Shown: positions 1 to 12,430 of the stretch, piece by piece
Numbering within the stretch: position 1 is the stretch's first letter
Layout: each line of letters starts with the position of its first letter
NCBI GenBank assembly: GCA_013399695.1
Contig: VXAU01000308.1
Coordinates: 174,334-238,333, forward strand
DNA from: Formicarius rufipectus
Taxonomy: Eukaryota > Chordata > Aves > Passeriformes > Formicariidae
Length of the DNA stretch: 64,000 nucleotides
Direction: 5' to 3'
Translations under genes and position numbers: made by a program
Notes under the pieces: model-generated
Databases searched by the model: none
Seen by the model: only the letters and a program-made list of their open reading frames with translations
What the model was told of the DNA's origin: nothing

Positions 1-2982
1 TCTCAAACACAGTGGATATACCCTTCAACAGCAAAGCCACTCAGAAAAAGCAGTATTGCTGCTAATGGAAGTACTGTTCAAAGGAAGAACATTACTCCTT
101 AGTTTTTCATCATAGCCAGCATTTCCTACAAGGAAAGAGATGTTGACCTCTGGCTTGTGGTGGGTCAATGTTAGATTACATTTAGCAAGTGAAAGTCAAA
201 AGTGCTTCTATGTTACTTTTTCATTCATGGCATCTGCTCGGTTAAAACAGCTGCTGTTTGTTGTTTCCTGTACTCTAAAATACATATTTTGGTCACAAAA
301 CTGATTCTTCTAGGTTTCTGAGTGGAAGCATCCAATAGTGAATTTCCATGTCCTCCACTTTATGTTTAATTTAATTTCTGGACATTATTGATAGTTATCC
401 TGATTTATGAGAATTATAATTTTAATTAAGGTTTATTAGTCACAGAGTAATAGAGGCTGGCATCAGTTACAGGCTGTAAGGGGAGTTATTTCCCACTATT
501 AGTCTGCCAGTAGCTACGAAACCCTTGCTCTACCCCATAGAGATTTTAATCAACATCCATGTCGGTTACCCATTACCTTGCAATGCAAAAGCTTTTCCTG
601 TGTTTCCCCTTCTCAGATGTAAAGGCAAAGCAGGACTGGAGAGCTAGCTTTTGACTGCAGGAGACTTTATTTTAGTCCCTTTATGCATCAAAAGTTTCCT
701 GTCCTTTATCACAGAAGTTGCATGAAGTCCGTTCCATGACATAGTCCCATACCTTGGGGTCTAGAAGTAGATTTTATGTGCCCCATGAATCTCGGACAGT
801 TTGATGCCAGAAAACAGGAACAAGCCCCACTAATGAGGCAATGTGTCTGACTTTTTGCTACCTTATGAAAAAACTCTGTACAGCCCAGTGTTTCATAGTC
901 CTATGTCTTGTCCCTCAAGATGCATCTTCTTGGGTAGGAACTGGCAATTTGCTCTCCTAATTAACAATGCAGAGAATGAGTTAGGATGTCCTTGAGAAGG
1001 TTCTAATCCTCAGTGTCTGGCCTCCACGCTCTGCAGGAATGCATCCAGCCTTTGGTGTCCCTGAAGGGCTCACCTAGGAGCACAAAGGGTCAGCAAGACC
1101 AAGATCATGCAAGCAGGAGCATGACTCCATAGCAAGGAAGTGCATTCACTCAAGATCAAAGTAGGAGGGGAGAGAGATCTGCTCTGAACTTCAATTCCTA
1201 CCAGTAACACACCTGATGAAAAATAGATATGCACTTCAAGGCCAAGGGGCAGAGCACAGGGCTTTCTTTCCCTGCTTCACCAGGCTGCAAAGCATAAGCT
1301 TGTTTTCTCTCTGGCTGACCCCATTAAACTGATAGGCCTTGCTGAACAGTGGCAGAGCATCAGTGCAGGTATGGACAGTACTTCTGACTCCTTGGTCTCA
1401 CAGAGGTGAGGTTTAATGGCTCAGTCTTTCTTCTTTCTAGTTGTTTTTGTGTACCTGAGCTTGAACATCCTTGTGGTGCCGCAGCCCTCCCTCTCATGTT
1501 GCAAAATAAGCGCGTAAAGGTATGGGAATCACAAAAATAGCAAGTTAGTTACAACATATCCCCTCAGCAAAGAAAGCAGGTGTCAGTGCACTTCTGCTGA
1601 GAGTGTAAGCATGAGGTCAAAACATTTTTAAATTTCCCTTTCAAAATGGTCCCAAGAAGAACCTTGCAAAACTTGCAACAAGACCAAGATTTTCGCAGAA
1701 AGGCTAATTTGTAATTTGCAATATCAAAATCTTTGACAAACTCAGGTTTCAAAGAGCACAATAAAACAAAACCATCAGAGGCATTAGTTGTTTTAGCACC
1801 TTCTAATTTTTCAATTCATATTATTCCTTATATTTTTATTTGAAGGATGTTTAATACAAAAAACGCCTTGCATTAAATAAAACATTTAATTTTGATTCTT
1901 TGGTAATTTCATTTCAGACCAGCCCAAGATGAGTGTAAAGATGGATTTTTATTGTCTGAACCAAAGTCAAATACCTTCAGACTCTGGATTTATGAGTTAA
2001 TTGTCCATTATGTGAGGTAGACAATGTGTTGTCCTAATAATAGATTATGCTGAAATATACACATAATTGGAGGTTTAAGATGCATTTTGCATTAAGTAAA
2101 CAATGCTTATTACATACTATCCAGTGTCAAATAGTATTTTTCATGCATTGATTTTACAATCATCACCACAAGTGCTGGATTTGGGTTCTTCTCAGAGGTG
2201 TTGGTTAAGTCAGTCTGCTGAAATTTGGTAGCAGGCTGATTATAAGTGAATTGAGAATATTTATTTGAACAAATTAGAAAGTACACTGGTATGGACTGCA
2301 TTGTACAACAGGACTACTTAGTTAAATTATCTTTAAAAGAAAACAGAAGGAGCTGCTACTCCTGAATGTGTGTTAAATTCAACTTTGCTTCATTCCATTT
2401 TACTTGAACTATATCAGAACTTTGGAATATTAACTTTCTGTGGCAGACTAACTGTAACCATGTTATGATTATTTCCACATTCAGTTATGTGGTTAATTCA
2501 CAGAAGTATTTACTATGTTGCAAGCTGATGGTGGAAAGTATTTCTGTTATGTTTGAGCATTATACTTACATCAGCATTTGGTGAGCTATTTTACAGTATG
2601 ATTGTAATTTGGTATGATTATTTGGGGGTAAAGGCTTTGAAATGTGTCTTGCCTCACCCCTAGATGTTTCAGAAAGGAAGGAATTAATTGTCAACTCTAT
2701 GGATATAGAAAGCTCATGAACATTTGTGATGAGATATGTTTGTCTAATGCTAAGTGCCCGGTGCTTCTTTGAGATTCTCTAAGCTGCTGGAGAAAGCTCT
2801 GTGGGGCTGGCAGACACAGCACCTACAGATCTTTTTCTGAAGTCAGTAGAGGATCAGGTGGAAGAATGCTGTAAAAAGAGTCTTTAGGCTAATATTGGGA
2901 AAAGTTACAGTTTAGATTGAATATAAGATCACTGCCACTGAGGGAGATGTATATGGGTTAAATAGACTTGGAAGGAGGTAGA

Positions 2983-3056
2983 TTTGTGTTTTGTTTTGGG
3001 GGTTTGTTTGTTTGTTTGTTTGTTTTGGGGGGGGTTGTTTGTTTTTCTCCTTTCTC
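2983..3056. repeat. (GTTT)n low-complexity tract
   Basis: Six perfect GTTT units (3002-3025) are flanked by TGTTTTGTTTTGGGGG and by a G8 run at 3027-3034, then TTGTTTGTTTTT. Same family of tract as 7142, in opposite orientation. Confidence -1.
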
Positions 3057-4772
3057 TTCCACCATCTTACCATGTAGCAAAGAACCTGGCACCCTGAATT
3101 CTGTGTCTGCACCCCCAGCACAGGGATCCAAGTAATTTTCTTACCACTGAGTAATCCTATAGACAGGGAGATTTTAGCATTAGCCTGTTTACTTATTTCT
3201 TACTCAGCACTGCACTGGAAGAATTAGTGTGAAAATAAACAACTACCAGTGCAAAGTGACAAAATGGGTCTTTGGCATAGTTTTCATAGCTCAGGCTCAG
3301 CACACACAGTGCAGTCCCTTGGGTTTGTGTTTGTTTTCTTTTTCCTTTTATTCATTTATAGTCAGCATAAGAATTTTAAGAACATACAGAATGTCAAAAT
3401 TGGCAACTCTAATCTTTCCCATACAAGGGAAATGGTGTTTCTGCAGCTCCCCAACCTCCTTCACCTGGCTTAACCATGAACCAACAAAAGCAGCGGATTT
3501 TCTCTAAGGTCATGTGCCTAAAACAGGACTAGGTGACATACGAGACAGGCCCGGTGAGTTTAATGTTTTGTCTATTGATGCCTTGCCACTGATACCATCA
3601 TATCTTCAAAGGCACCATGTCACAGCCATCCATCAGAGGGCACAGTGCTCTAAAGCTCTGTAGGTAGTTTTAAATTAAAATAAGTTCATATTGGCAAAGA
3701 CACTACACATTTCATGATAGCCTCACAAACCTCTCTTCTCTAGCAGAGTATGTGAGAATTTTGGACCCACGTAGCTCTTTTCAAGGATGTGCCCAACTCA
3801 AACCGGACCCTTGGGAGCCTTGCTTAGTCCACTTCCTCGTCATTTTTCATTGCAGAAGCCCATAATCACAGCCAGAAGCCATTTTTGCCTTAACTCATCT
3901 TGTACTTAGCCGGAACAACATTGGCTGATACAGCAGCAAACACCACTTAATGACCATTGTGACCAACATGGGTCAGTCATGAATTTCCATGTCTCCCTTG
4001 CCTCTGGTGTTCTCATATAAGTAGCATAGGACATTCTGGCATTCCAAAATATTTTATTAGCAGATGTCCTCATGCAACTGACCCCCGCCTTGTAGAGAAT
4101 ATAGAGGACAAGGATTTGATCCAACAAGAGGAATGTGTGTACCTTTATTTCCCAGAGCTCAGAGTAGCTGCCCTGCCATCAGTGATAACCATTAAAGCTT
4201 TTTGGAGTCAGAGAAATTAAACAGTCCCATAAATGAGAGACATGACAACTCACTGACATGTCTACAAGTTAGTACCAAAATGCAAAAGGATTTTTCATGC
4301 CAGTGATATAATTTGGATGAGTTCAGAAACAGAGGTCATTGCTGCTAAATTGTTTTGTGGAGCTCAGAGATAACTGTGGAAGTACCAGACTGGCTGAGTT
4401 CTTGCTGTACATCTTGCACTGGGGTGGCTGTATGCAGCTTCCTGGTGACATCAAAAGGTCCAAGCTTGGTTATCATAAAACAACATCCCAGAAGTACTGC
4501 TGCACAAAGTCATTGCAGAACTGATATTAGCTGAACACTTAAGAAATCAATTTTAGTTTATACAGCATTTTAATATTTTTTTAGAATAAATGAATAACAA
4601 GTTTCAGTGGTTTTATTCCTTTTACATGTATCAACCAGTTTTAGAACAGTTGTCCAAAGTTTAACTTAGCCAGCCTCATCTTATTTGACTATATGGTTCT
4701 TTTACGTTGTCTGTCAAGTGCAAAAATGATTGATAGATTTTTTTAAAAGATCTTTCTATAAGAACAATATTT

Positions 4773-4796
4773 AAAAAAAAAAAGGAAAAAAAAAAA
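4773..4796. repeat. Poly-A tract
   Basis: Two A runs of about 11 bases are separated by GG. No retroelement body is recognisable next to it. Confidence -1.
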
Positions 4797-7141
4797 CCAC
4801 AATAACATGTAAAATCAGTTGCCTGGTAAATTACTTTTTCATTAGAATAGGGACACAAGGTTCACTGTCTATAATCGGACTGAAAAATCATATTTTTTCC
4901 TTTTTCCTCAAGTACTTTATATGAAAATGCTGAAACAATGTCTGATGTAAAGCTTTTGTTATTTTACTAGCTGTCTGTGTGCAAAGTATTGTGAAAAGAA
5001 GTAGAACTAAACTGCAGTTGTTCAGCTGCATCAACATAGGACATTTTGGGATGTGCTTTTCTTGCTTTCTAGTTGTCATAATTGACCAGAAGCCAGAGTT
5101 TTACAGGTCATTAGGCACTAGTCCACTGGAAGTTACGGAGTTCAGGAACCTACCTCAGTAAAATATGGCAGTGAGAGAGAGGGCAAACATACCTTTTGAA
5201 ATCTGGAGCTAATTGATTTCTAAGATTTCTCCACACAGTGTCTTCTAAATGCAGAGAACATCTGCACTGTCAGCACATCAGGGTCTACACTCAGCAACCT
5301 GCTTGTACACTGAATCAGTCCTTCTGCAATAATGTCTAAGAAAGTTCTGGGAAGATGCAAGACTTTCCTCTATCGTACCAATCTCTGAATAAATCTCACA
5401 AGCTGCCTTCTCTCTGGGCATGAAGAGAGTTCCTGATGAATGCAGAACAAGCCTACCTTTGCATTTAGACACATGCAACTGTTCTTGCTCAAACCATAGT
5501 TATTTAGGTCAGCTTATTCGCACAAAAACAGAGTCAGTGCTTACAGGTGAGTGAGGCTATTGGAAAGGCTGGAGGGCTTAAGGACTTGTGGTCAAACTTC
5601 TGAACTGTCATGTAGAATGTTTGGTTTCACTTCATACCATGGATTGAGTTGTTTGATATTGGGTGAGTGACTTTATTTTGCTGTGTTTCTACCTATAAAT
5701 AAGAAGTAACATCCATGGTCCCCAATCTAATCAACTTTAGTGTGATCTTTGCAGAGACAGGAACAACTTTTTTCTGAATATTTGAATACACACTGTATTT
5801 TTTCCGAATGTAAAAGGCAGACTTAATAGACGGGGCTGGGGGGAGGGAGGAAGGAGCAGGGAGGGGAATCACCTCTGCTTGTGTGGAATACAACAAATGA
5901 TCCAAGACACACCTCACACAGCAGGGGAACCATTTATCTTCACTTAATTGTCACTTTCACACTTAAGTCTAGCCTTATTCTTCAAACTCCACCATATTCA
6001 AGAAGCAAACCGGTGATAATACAAACCAGCAAGATTTATACCTTCCCTGGCAGAAATCAATGGCAGATTGCAAAACAGCTTTCCAATGAGGTACTTTTTG
6101 CAGTTCGACCTCTAGAGTGTGTGTTTGAGGCATATTTGTTTTGAGGGATTCTAAGTTGTAAAGATGTATGAATACTAACCATTCACTTAATCTCACCTGT
6201 CAGAGATGGGTTAACAGGCAGGATGGACCTTGGGCTCTGACTCGCTCGAGATGGCCCCACTTGCAATTATATTGAATAGACTTGAGACATGAAGAAACTT
6301 TTGTAAGTTACATAACACAGTGCTTTTTAGTCAAAACAGGTAAAAAAGCCAAAACCAGGAGGAGAGAGAGCATATCTGATGGTTGTGTTTAAGGGAATAG
6401 GGTGTAAAGGAAAGAGACACAGCACAGGAAAGGGGCAAGTGAAAAGCCATTGCTTCCTTCAGGATACACAGCAATGTTTGCTGTGAAGGCAGGAACCGAA
6501 TTCTTCTTTTTATAATCAGCATAATCCACCAGAAATAATATATAATTCCCTGTAACTGAACGGCTGTCTCACAGATGGATGTTGTAATGTGTCCCCTGCT
6601 TCCCTCGCTTCCCCTCCCTTTCTTTCTTTCCCTCACTGAAAGTTCCTGTAATTGTCACTTTGTAATGTATATTCCAGCACATGGACATGCAGAATGAAGG
6701 TTGCATGCTCATTTTGCACTATAAATGATGTGTACTGCCTTGTGTCACAAACAGTCAATCCTTTATACCAAAAGTCTGCTCATTTTCACACCATTCACTT
6801 GTTCAGTAACAGTTGTCCAGATTTTTAATTCAGCTCCTTATGCTAATCCAGCAACTGCTGGTCCAAGACAGGTGCAGGGATCAAACAGGCTCAATAAACA
6901 GAAACATCTGGCCTGGAAATGATAATAGGCCCTTTTACTCTCCAAAGCAGAGGAGGAATGCAAAGTTTTCAAATGTTAAATCATGCAATTAGCCCTTGCA
7001 ATATTCTTTAAAAAAAAACATAATTTGAAACAACAGTGTTTTCTATTCAGGATTTCATTCATTGCGTAGGTTCTGGTCTCCTGTCTGGTGTAGGAGGTGA
7101 TAGGCCAAAGAGATCAAAACATCATCTACTAATAACAGAAT

Positions 7142-7336
7142 TAAAACCAAAACAAAATAAAACAAAACAAACAAAAACAAACAAAAACCAAAACAAACAA
7201 ACAAAAACAGAAAAAAAAACAAAAACCCAAACCCCAAAACAAACAAACAAAAAACAGGAAAAACACAACCAAAAACCCACAAAAAACAAACAAACAAACA
7301 AAAAAGCAACAACACAAACAAACAAACAAAAAAAAA
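7142..7336. repeat. (CAAA)n-type A/C-rich low-complexity tract, 195 bp
   Basis: This is almost entirely A and C on the + strand: runs of CAAA, CAAAA and AACCC with only a few G or T. It is the longest of seven such tracts in the window. It creates open frames of 67 to 132 codons on both strands (lysine/threonine/glutamine-rich on +, phenylalanine/cysteine/valine-rich on -), which are artefacts. Confidence -1.
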
Positions 7337-8627
7337 GGCAGACCTGGCAAACCTGCCTCCCCTCATTCAGAATAGTAATGGTCAGTCATATCAAGAGGCC
7401 CAGCCATGCGTTTAGCCAAAAACTAATTCTGTAGAAAAGTTTGGGAGGGCCTATGCACCACAGAGTGAAAAAAATCCCTGTGAAAGCCCAGTTTTGTGAA
7501 GCTGAATGATTCCCAGGCATGTGAAGGCTGGTAGCAGAACAGAGCTAGTTACAGACCATCACTGTGTTACCTGCATGACACTGGGAAGCAGTTGACCTGA
7601 CACTCCTTCCAATGTAGAGACTACTGCCAGAGCCAGACAAAACCTTTCAATCTCTGAAAATACCTGCCACAGTACTCCTGTTCCAGGCTGCCCAGTTTTG
7701 GAGCAGCTCTCACAAGATTTGTGCCTGGGTCAGGTTAGGCTGAATCCAGGTTTAGAAGACTCACCAGGTTCTCCTCCAGGCATTGTTCCCAGCTACCATT
7801 GCTGGCTTTTACGGGGTTGTCTCAATTCCCCTTAGATCAGAATCAAGACCTTCTGCAGAAAAGGATTGTTGTCAAAATCTTTTATGATTATGACTAAAGG
7901 GATGTTATCTTCTGGCAGACTACCTATGAGGCCAAGTAGTAGTGACAGGTATGTTCCTATACCTCTACTCAAAAATTAGTTTGCATCTCTTGTTCAAAAA
8001 ATTCTCCATCTTCTTGATGAAAATGCTTCGGCTTGACTAAACAAAATTCATTTTTAGAAAGTTTCAGCAGGCCTCACTTTGACTACTGGTGCTCATTAAA
8101 TCTCATGCGAAGGTTTGGTATTTTTATCCAACATCACTGCCAAACTACAGTCTTGGTAACTCTGCACTGACCAAGTTTTCCTTTACGTGTTGAACATGAC
8201 ATTCTCTCTTGAATAAACAGGAATGTTCATCTTGGGCCAGAGAAACCTGAAAACTGGTCCTGGGTCCCGCTTCAAACTTTACCTCAAGTTTCCTGTGAGG
8301 TGTGGGTGCTGGACTTTCAGAAGTGCTTTGAGCCTTTGTGTACAGTTTATTTAGCACATTTGGACCCAGACTTCCAAAGGCATATTCAGTTCTTCTTACA
8401 CATAATCCAGCATTATAAACCCATTTTGACAACCCAACTTCATTTGTGAAGAGTCTTCTCTTGAAAATACTGACTTTAGGCTTTTCATGGCTTTTGCTAT
8501 CTGAAAACATAGAATTGTAATAGTAACACAGTGTATAGGCTGTAGATTATCTACAATATTGCAACTTTAAACTTACATAAGGCAACAATATATATATAAA
8601 TATCTTCTTCGTTCACAAAGTCTGGCC

Positions 8628-8651
8628 ATGATGATGATGATGATGATGATA
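8628..8651. repeat. (ATG)n trinucleotide microsatellite
   Basis: Seven to eight perfect ATG/TGA units run between GGCC and ATATAAAAAT. A small TATATATA run lies 40 bases upstream. Confidence -1.
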
Positions 8652-11253
8652 TAAAAATATAATAAAGAACTGGTGTAGCAATTGCTCCTCACTTGTGCAG
8701 GAACAGTTGTTGCAGTGTTCTTGCACTGCTGGCTGTGGAAGTGCAGCCTTAGGGCCAGAGACTGAATGCATCACACAGTCCATGGTCTGCATTTCACTTC
8801 ATGACTTTGCTCAGTGGTGATGAGTCTTCAGCTAAAAACACCCTACATCACTGTAATGAGGAGAAGCATATAGGTTTCACTCCGTCACTGTATGCTGACA
8901 ATCTCTGGCAGCTGTAGCAGATCTGGATTCTCTTCCTGGAGTTGATAAAAGGGAGTCATGAGCCAGGCAAGAAGGAACTCAGGGAAACTCCATAGCTTTC
9001 CTGAATTCTTATATAGGTTTTCTTAAAGGGCACAAGACTTTAACAACAGGGATCTCTAAACACATGCTAAGTGACTATTCACCTCTGTTAATGGCACCTG
9101 TATGATGTAAATAAGAGAGTGAAACTGACAAACTTAGAGTTAAGTGAGTACCAGCCTTGAGAAGCAGTGTCCTTGGGTCAGGGTCAGGCTTAAAGTAGAC
9201 ATAGCAAGAAACTTCATCTCAAACCAGGGCTCCTAAATGCTGAATTCTCCTTGTGTGATGGACCTTGGACTCGACAGTGAGGTTCACTAGGATGAGAGAG
9301 GTGCTGTGCTAAAGAATCTCCACGTCCTCCCACTGGAATCATCCTCACCTTGGTGCAATGGCCGGGTCAGACCCAGAACCAGCTACTGCATTCAACTTCT
9401 GCATGAGTCAGCCCTGAAGGGCAGGATTGCAACAGGCATCTCTCCCACCAGACCATCAGCAGAAGACATCAACCAACTTAACACTGTTTTCCTTCCTTTA
9501 GGAACCAGAGGATGTTGGATCAGAAGCTTGGGACCTCAGAAAACATGATGGAAAAACGTTCTTTGCACAGGGCAGATGGTACTCTTGGAAGCCAAAAAAA
9601 TGGTTATGGTCTTAGAAGGAATGATGCAGTTAAGAGAAAAATTCTATATTGATACACGTACAGATGATGTCTCAAAAATTTTTAATGATATTATTGCTGA
9701 TCAGAATTTTAAATGTTTCTGAAGTTGTGTTCCTAATTATACTTGTATTTGTTTTGGAAACACATACAGACGAACAAGTCAGAATTGTGTATACCTTTAG
9801 TTTTCTGATTTTGTGATGTACCAACTTCCTGTAAATAAGTAAGCCAAAATTTTTTAACTTCTGACAAATTTACCAGTTCATTTACTCCTACAGAGAAATG
9901 AAATTCAGCACATCCTTTATTGGTCTCCAAGATCAATCTGCAAGTCATATGCCTATTCAAATAAATTAAGTGTTCAAAACCAATGGCCTATGGCCTAATT
10001 TAAATTCTTTGTGAGGGACATTTATGCCTGAGAGATGTTAGCTAGCACTAGTGGTAATGTCTAAGAAAAGTACAATAGAGCAGTGGAAAAAACAGAAAAG
10101 TAGTTATTCTTCAATCATAGGTAAGGATGTAAATGCCCAGCTTTTCTGACCTGGTTAATGGAAGTTGCAAGGCCAAGAAAATTTATCAAAGCTGTAGCAA
10201 AATTTGTTCAAGTATTCTGAAGGAAGAAGTAGTCTCTAGAAAATCCTCTTTTACTATCAGTACACAGAAACCAGGCCTTGATTCACAAACACAGAGACCC
10301 TAGTGTCATCTACCAGCACTAGCCCATAATTCTGCCATTTGCCACATGAACACGATTTGTGCACTGAGGAATTACTTGATTTCACTTGACTTGTTTGTGG
10401 ATGCACAAAATCCACACACCATAAATCAGCAAGATTGAAGTCATGTTTATTATTGACTATTTAGTTTAGATGCAAAATAAAACCAAATCAGAGATGAGTT
10501 TTGTTAGTATAGCAAAATAACTCCAAACAAACAAAAAAAGAAAACAGGTAAATTTGATGCATTTCATTAGTTCAGTGTACTTTGGTTTGTCTAACTCTAC
10601 CACCATGTCCTTACAAGTCTTCAGTTCAAATGTTCACTTCTAGTACACTAAATCCATCCTATATGTCTGTTATAAATAGGGTACTGCACATACAGCAAAT
10701 GCAGCCCCCACTACACACCCTTGTATGATGTCTTCAAATAGCACACATATTCTCACGCTATATTTAGTGCTACATCCACGGTAACATATCACCACATCAT
10801 TATATACAAAATGTCTTCATGAAAACAAACATTGGAGCAGAGAAATGGGTTTCTTCAGCCTGCACTGGAATGTGCCAAGCCACAAAGTCCTAGCAAAAGT
10901 TTTATTTAATTTAGTTTAATTCCAATTTTTAAGGGTTTTCCTAGATTGAGAAACTCTCAAGCAAATTCAAATGACAACAATTCTTTACCTTAGAAGATAT
11001 GCCTTATATGTCCTCCCTTGTATTTTTAAGTACTCAACTTATCAATTTGTACCCAGATTTTCAAAACCCTCCACATTTCTTTAGGAACACATGCATAAAT
11101 GGGCAAATATTTAAACCATTTGGCAAATTAAGCTGTAAGCCATGGGAAAACCTTAGAAACATTGTCTAATACCTGGCTCCAGCGGCAGATATGGGTCACT
11201 TGGAGATATGCTTTGAGTTCCTGTTGAACATCTGTTTTCTTGGGTAAACTTAT

Positions 11254-11485
11254 AATCATAGAATCACAGAATACTTTGAGTTGGAAGGCATCTTAGAGGT
11301 CATCTAGTTCCAAGACCCCTGCCATGGGCAGGGGCACCTTCTAGACAAGGTTACTCAAAGCCCCATCCAACCTGGCCTTGAACACTGACAGAGACAGGTA
11401 ATCTAAAACTTCTCTGGTCAATCTGTTCCAGTGTCTCACTGCCCTCACAATAAAGAATTTCTTCCATAAACTTCATCTGTGGAAC
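11254..11485 (-). mobile_element. CR1 LINE 3'-end fragment
   Basis: On the - strand this ends in the CR1 3' terminus, seen on + as AATCATAGAATCACAGAAT, then TTGGAAGGCATCTTAGAGGTCATCTAGTTCC and GCCATGGGCAGGGGCACCTT. The match continues through CCCATCCAACCTGGCCTTGAACAC and AATAAAGAATTTCTTCC. It carries the 3' UTR and the last part of the reverse-transcriptase ORF, truncated at the 5' side as most avian CR1 copies are. It is the least degraded short CR1 in the window, so probably younger than the others. The right boundary is soft. Confidence -1.
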
Positions 11486-12059
11486 AAAGAAACTCCTAAT
11501 TTCTTCATATTTTTTTCTTTTTTTTATATTTTTCTTTCAATTTGTTTTCACTCTTTCTGCCACAGCTTAAACTATTGAGTTTGTGATAAAAAAATGGCAT
11601 TGCTGATATTGAATCTAGCAGCTTGAATGAGCTGTTCAGATAATTTTTACTGATGCATGTTGCCTTCTGGTTTGAACTTCGGACTGTATGGATCAACATA
11701 GTGGCAACTCATACATCTAGTAAAGATGGAGCAATCAATAAAAATGGAGTAATAATTTTCTTTCAACCCTCAAGTAAGAAATCCGAATGAGGATGTTGCT
11801 GTTTGATATTGTATCAGCTGGGCATGTGTTGGCAGTAGGGCACAACCAGAGGAAAAAGTTATTATTTTGAGGGTGATTAAGAACTGTTGTGCAGAATTAA
11901 AAAAAACCAGGAAGGATCCTGAGTTTGAAGTGTTTAATGCAGCAGAAAACATGGAGAATTGGTGGAGGCTGCATAGGGATGTCTTGTACAGAGAATTTGA
12001 CATGATAAGAAAAGGATCATTACAGCAACAACGATGAGACAGGATGGTGTTTCTTCAAG

Positions 12060-12430
12060 ACCAGGTGGCCTGAATCTGGCGAGAATGGGGCTAATTTTTG
12101 CAGTAGCCAGGAGCAGGCATGACCAGGATGTGGAGGTTTTTCTGTACCACTGCGCATCTTATTCAGGGGACCGGGAAAGGGTTCTAAGCAATCATGTGTG
12201 AATCATTTGCTTTTTTGCTTTTTTTCCCCTTATATGCTCTGTCATTAATATTGTTGTTGTTACAGTTTGTTGTCTTATCTCTTTGCTGTTTTCAGTACAT
12301 TGTTCTTATCTCAACCCATGATCTTTACCCTTTGTGCATGTTATTCTCCCCTCCAGTCTGCTGTAGAAAAGGGAGAGGAGGAGCAGGGAATGAGCAAATG
12401 ATGCATGGTTTGGAGTGGTTCAGTGGGAAC
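12060..12430 (+). mobile_element. Degraded LTR fragment, avian ERVL-like endogenous retrovirus
   Basis: The central part contains GTTGTTGTTACAGTTTG, a T-rich stretch, CTTATCTCAACCCATGA, a pyrimidine-rich CTTTACCCTTTGTG and TTCTCCCCTCC, then a purine-rich GGGAGAGGAGGAGCAGGGAATGAGC. This order is typical of the 3' half of solo LTRs of avian ERVL-type elements. No gag, pol or env sequence is visible on either side, so it is most likely a solo LTR or fragment. The ends do not show clear TG/CA termini or a target duplication, so boundaries are approximate. Confidence -1.

Larger units (their letters stand above)
1..11253. other. Gene-free interval, left part of the desert
   Basis: AT-rich DNA with no coding exon, RNA gene or transposon that I can recognise. 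It contains the simple repeats listed at 2983, 4773, 7142 and 8628 and a G-rich stretch at 5832-5866. Open frames are under 135 codons and unrelated to known families; the largest non-repetitive one is 121 codons on the - strand (8145-8510). No RFX6 exon, the gene expected further left by synteny, is visible. Confidence -1.

Noticed and set aside
5832..5866. G-rich stretch considered as a G-quadruplex
   Set aside because: Only three G3+ tracts are close together; the next is 11 bases away, so it fails the usual loop limit.
7036..7434. Lys/Thr/Gln-rich 132-codon frame and antisense Phe/Cys/Val-rich frames
   Set aside because: Produced entirely by the CAAA tract.
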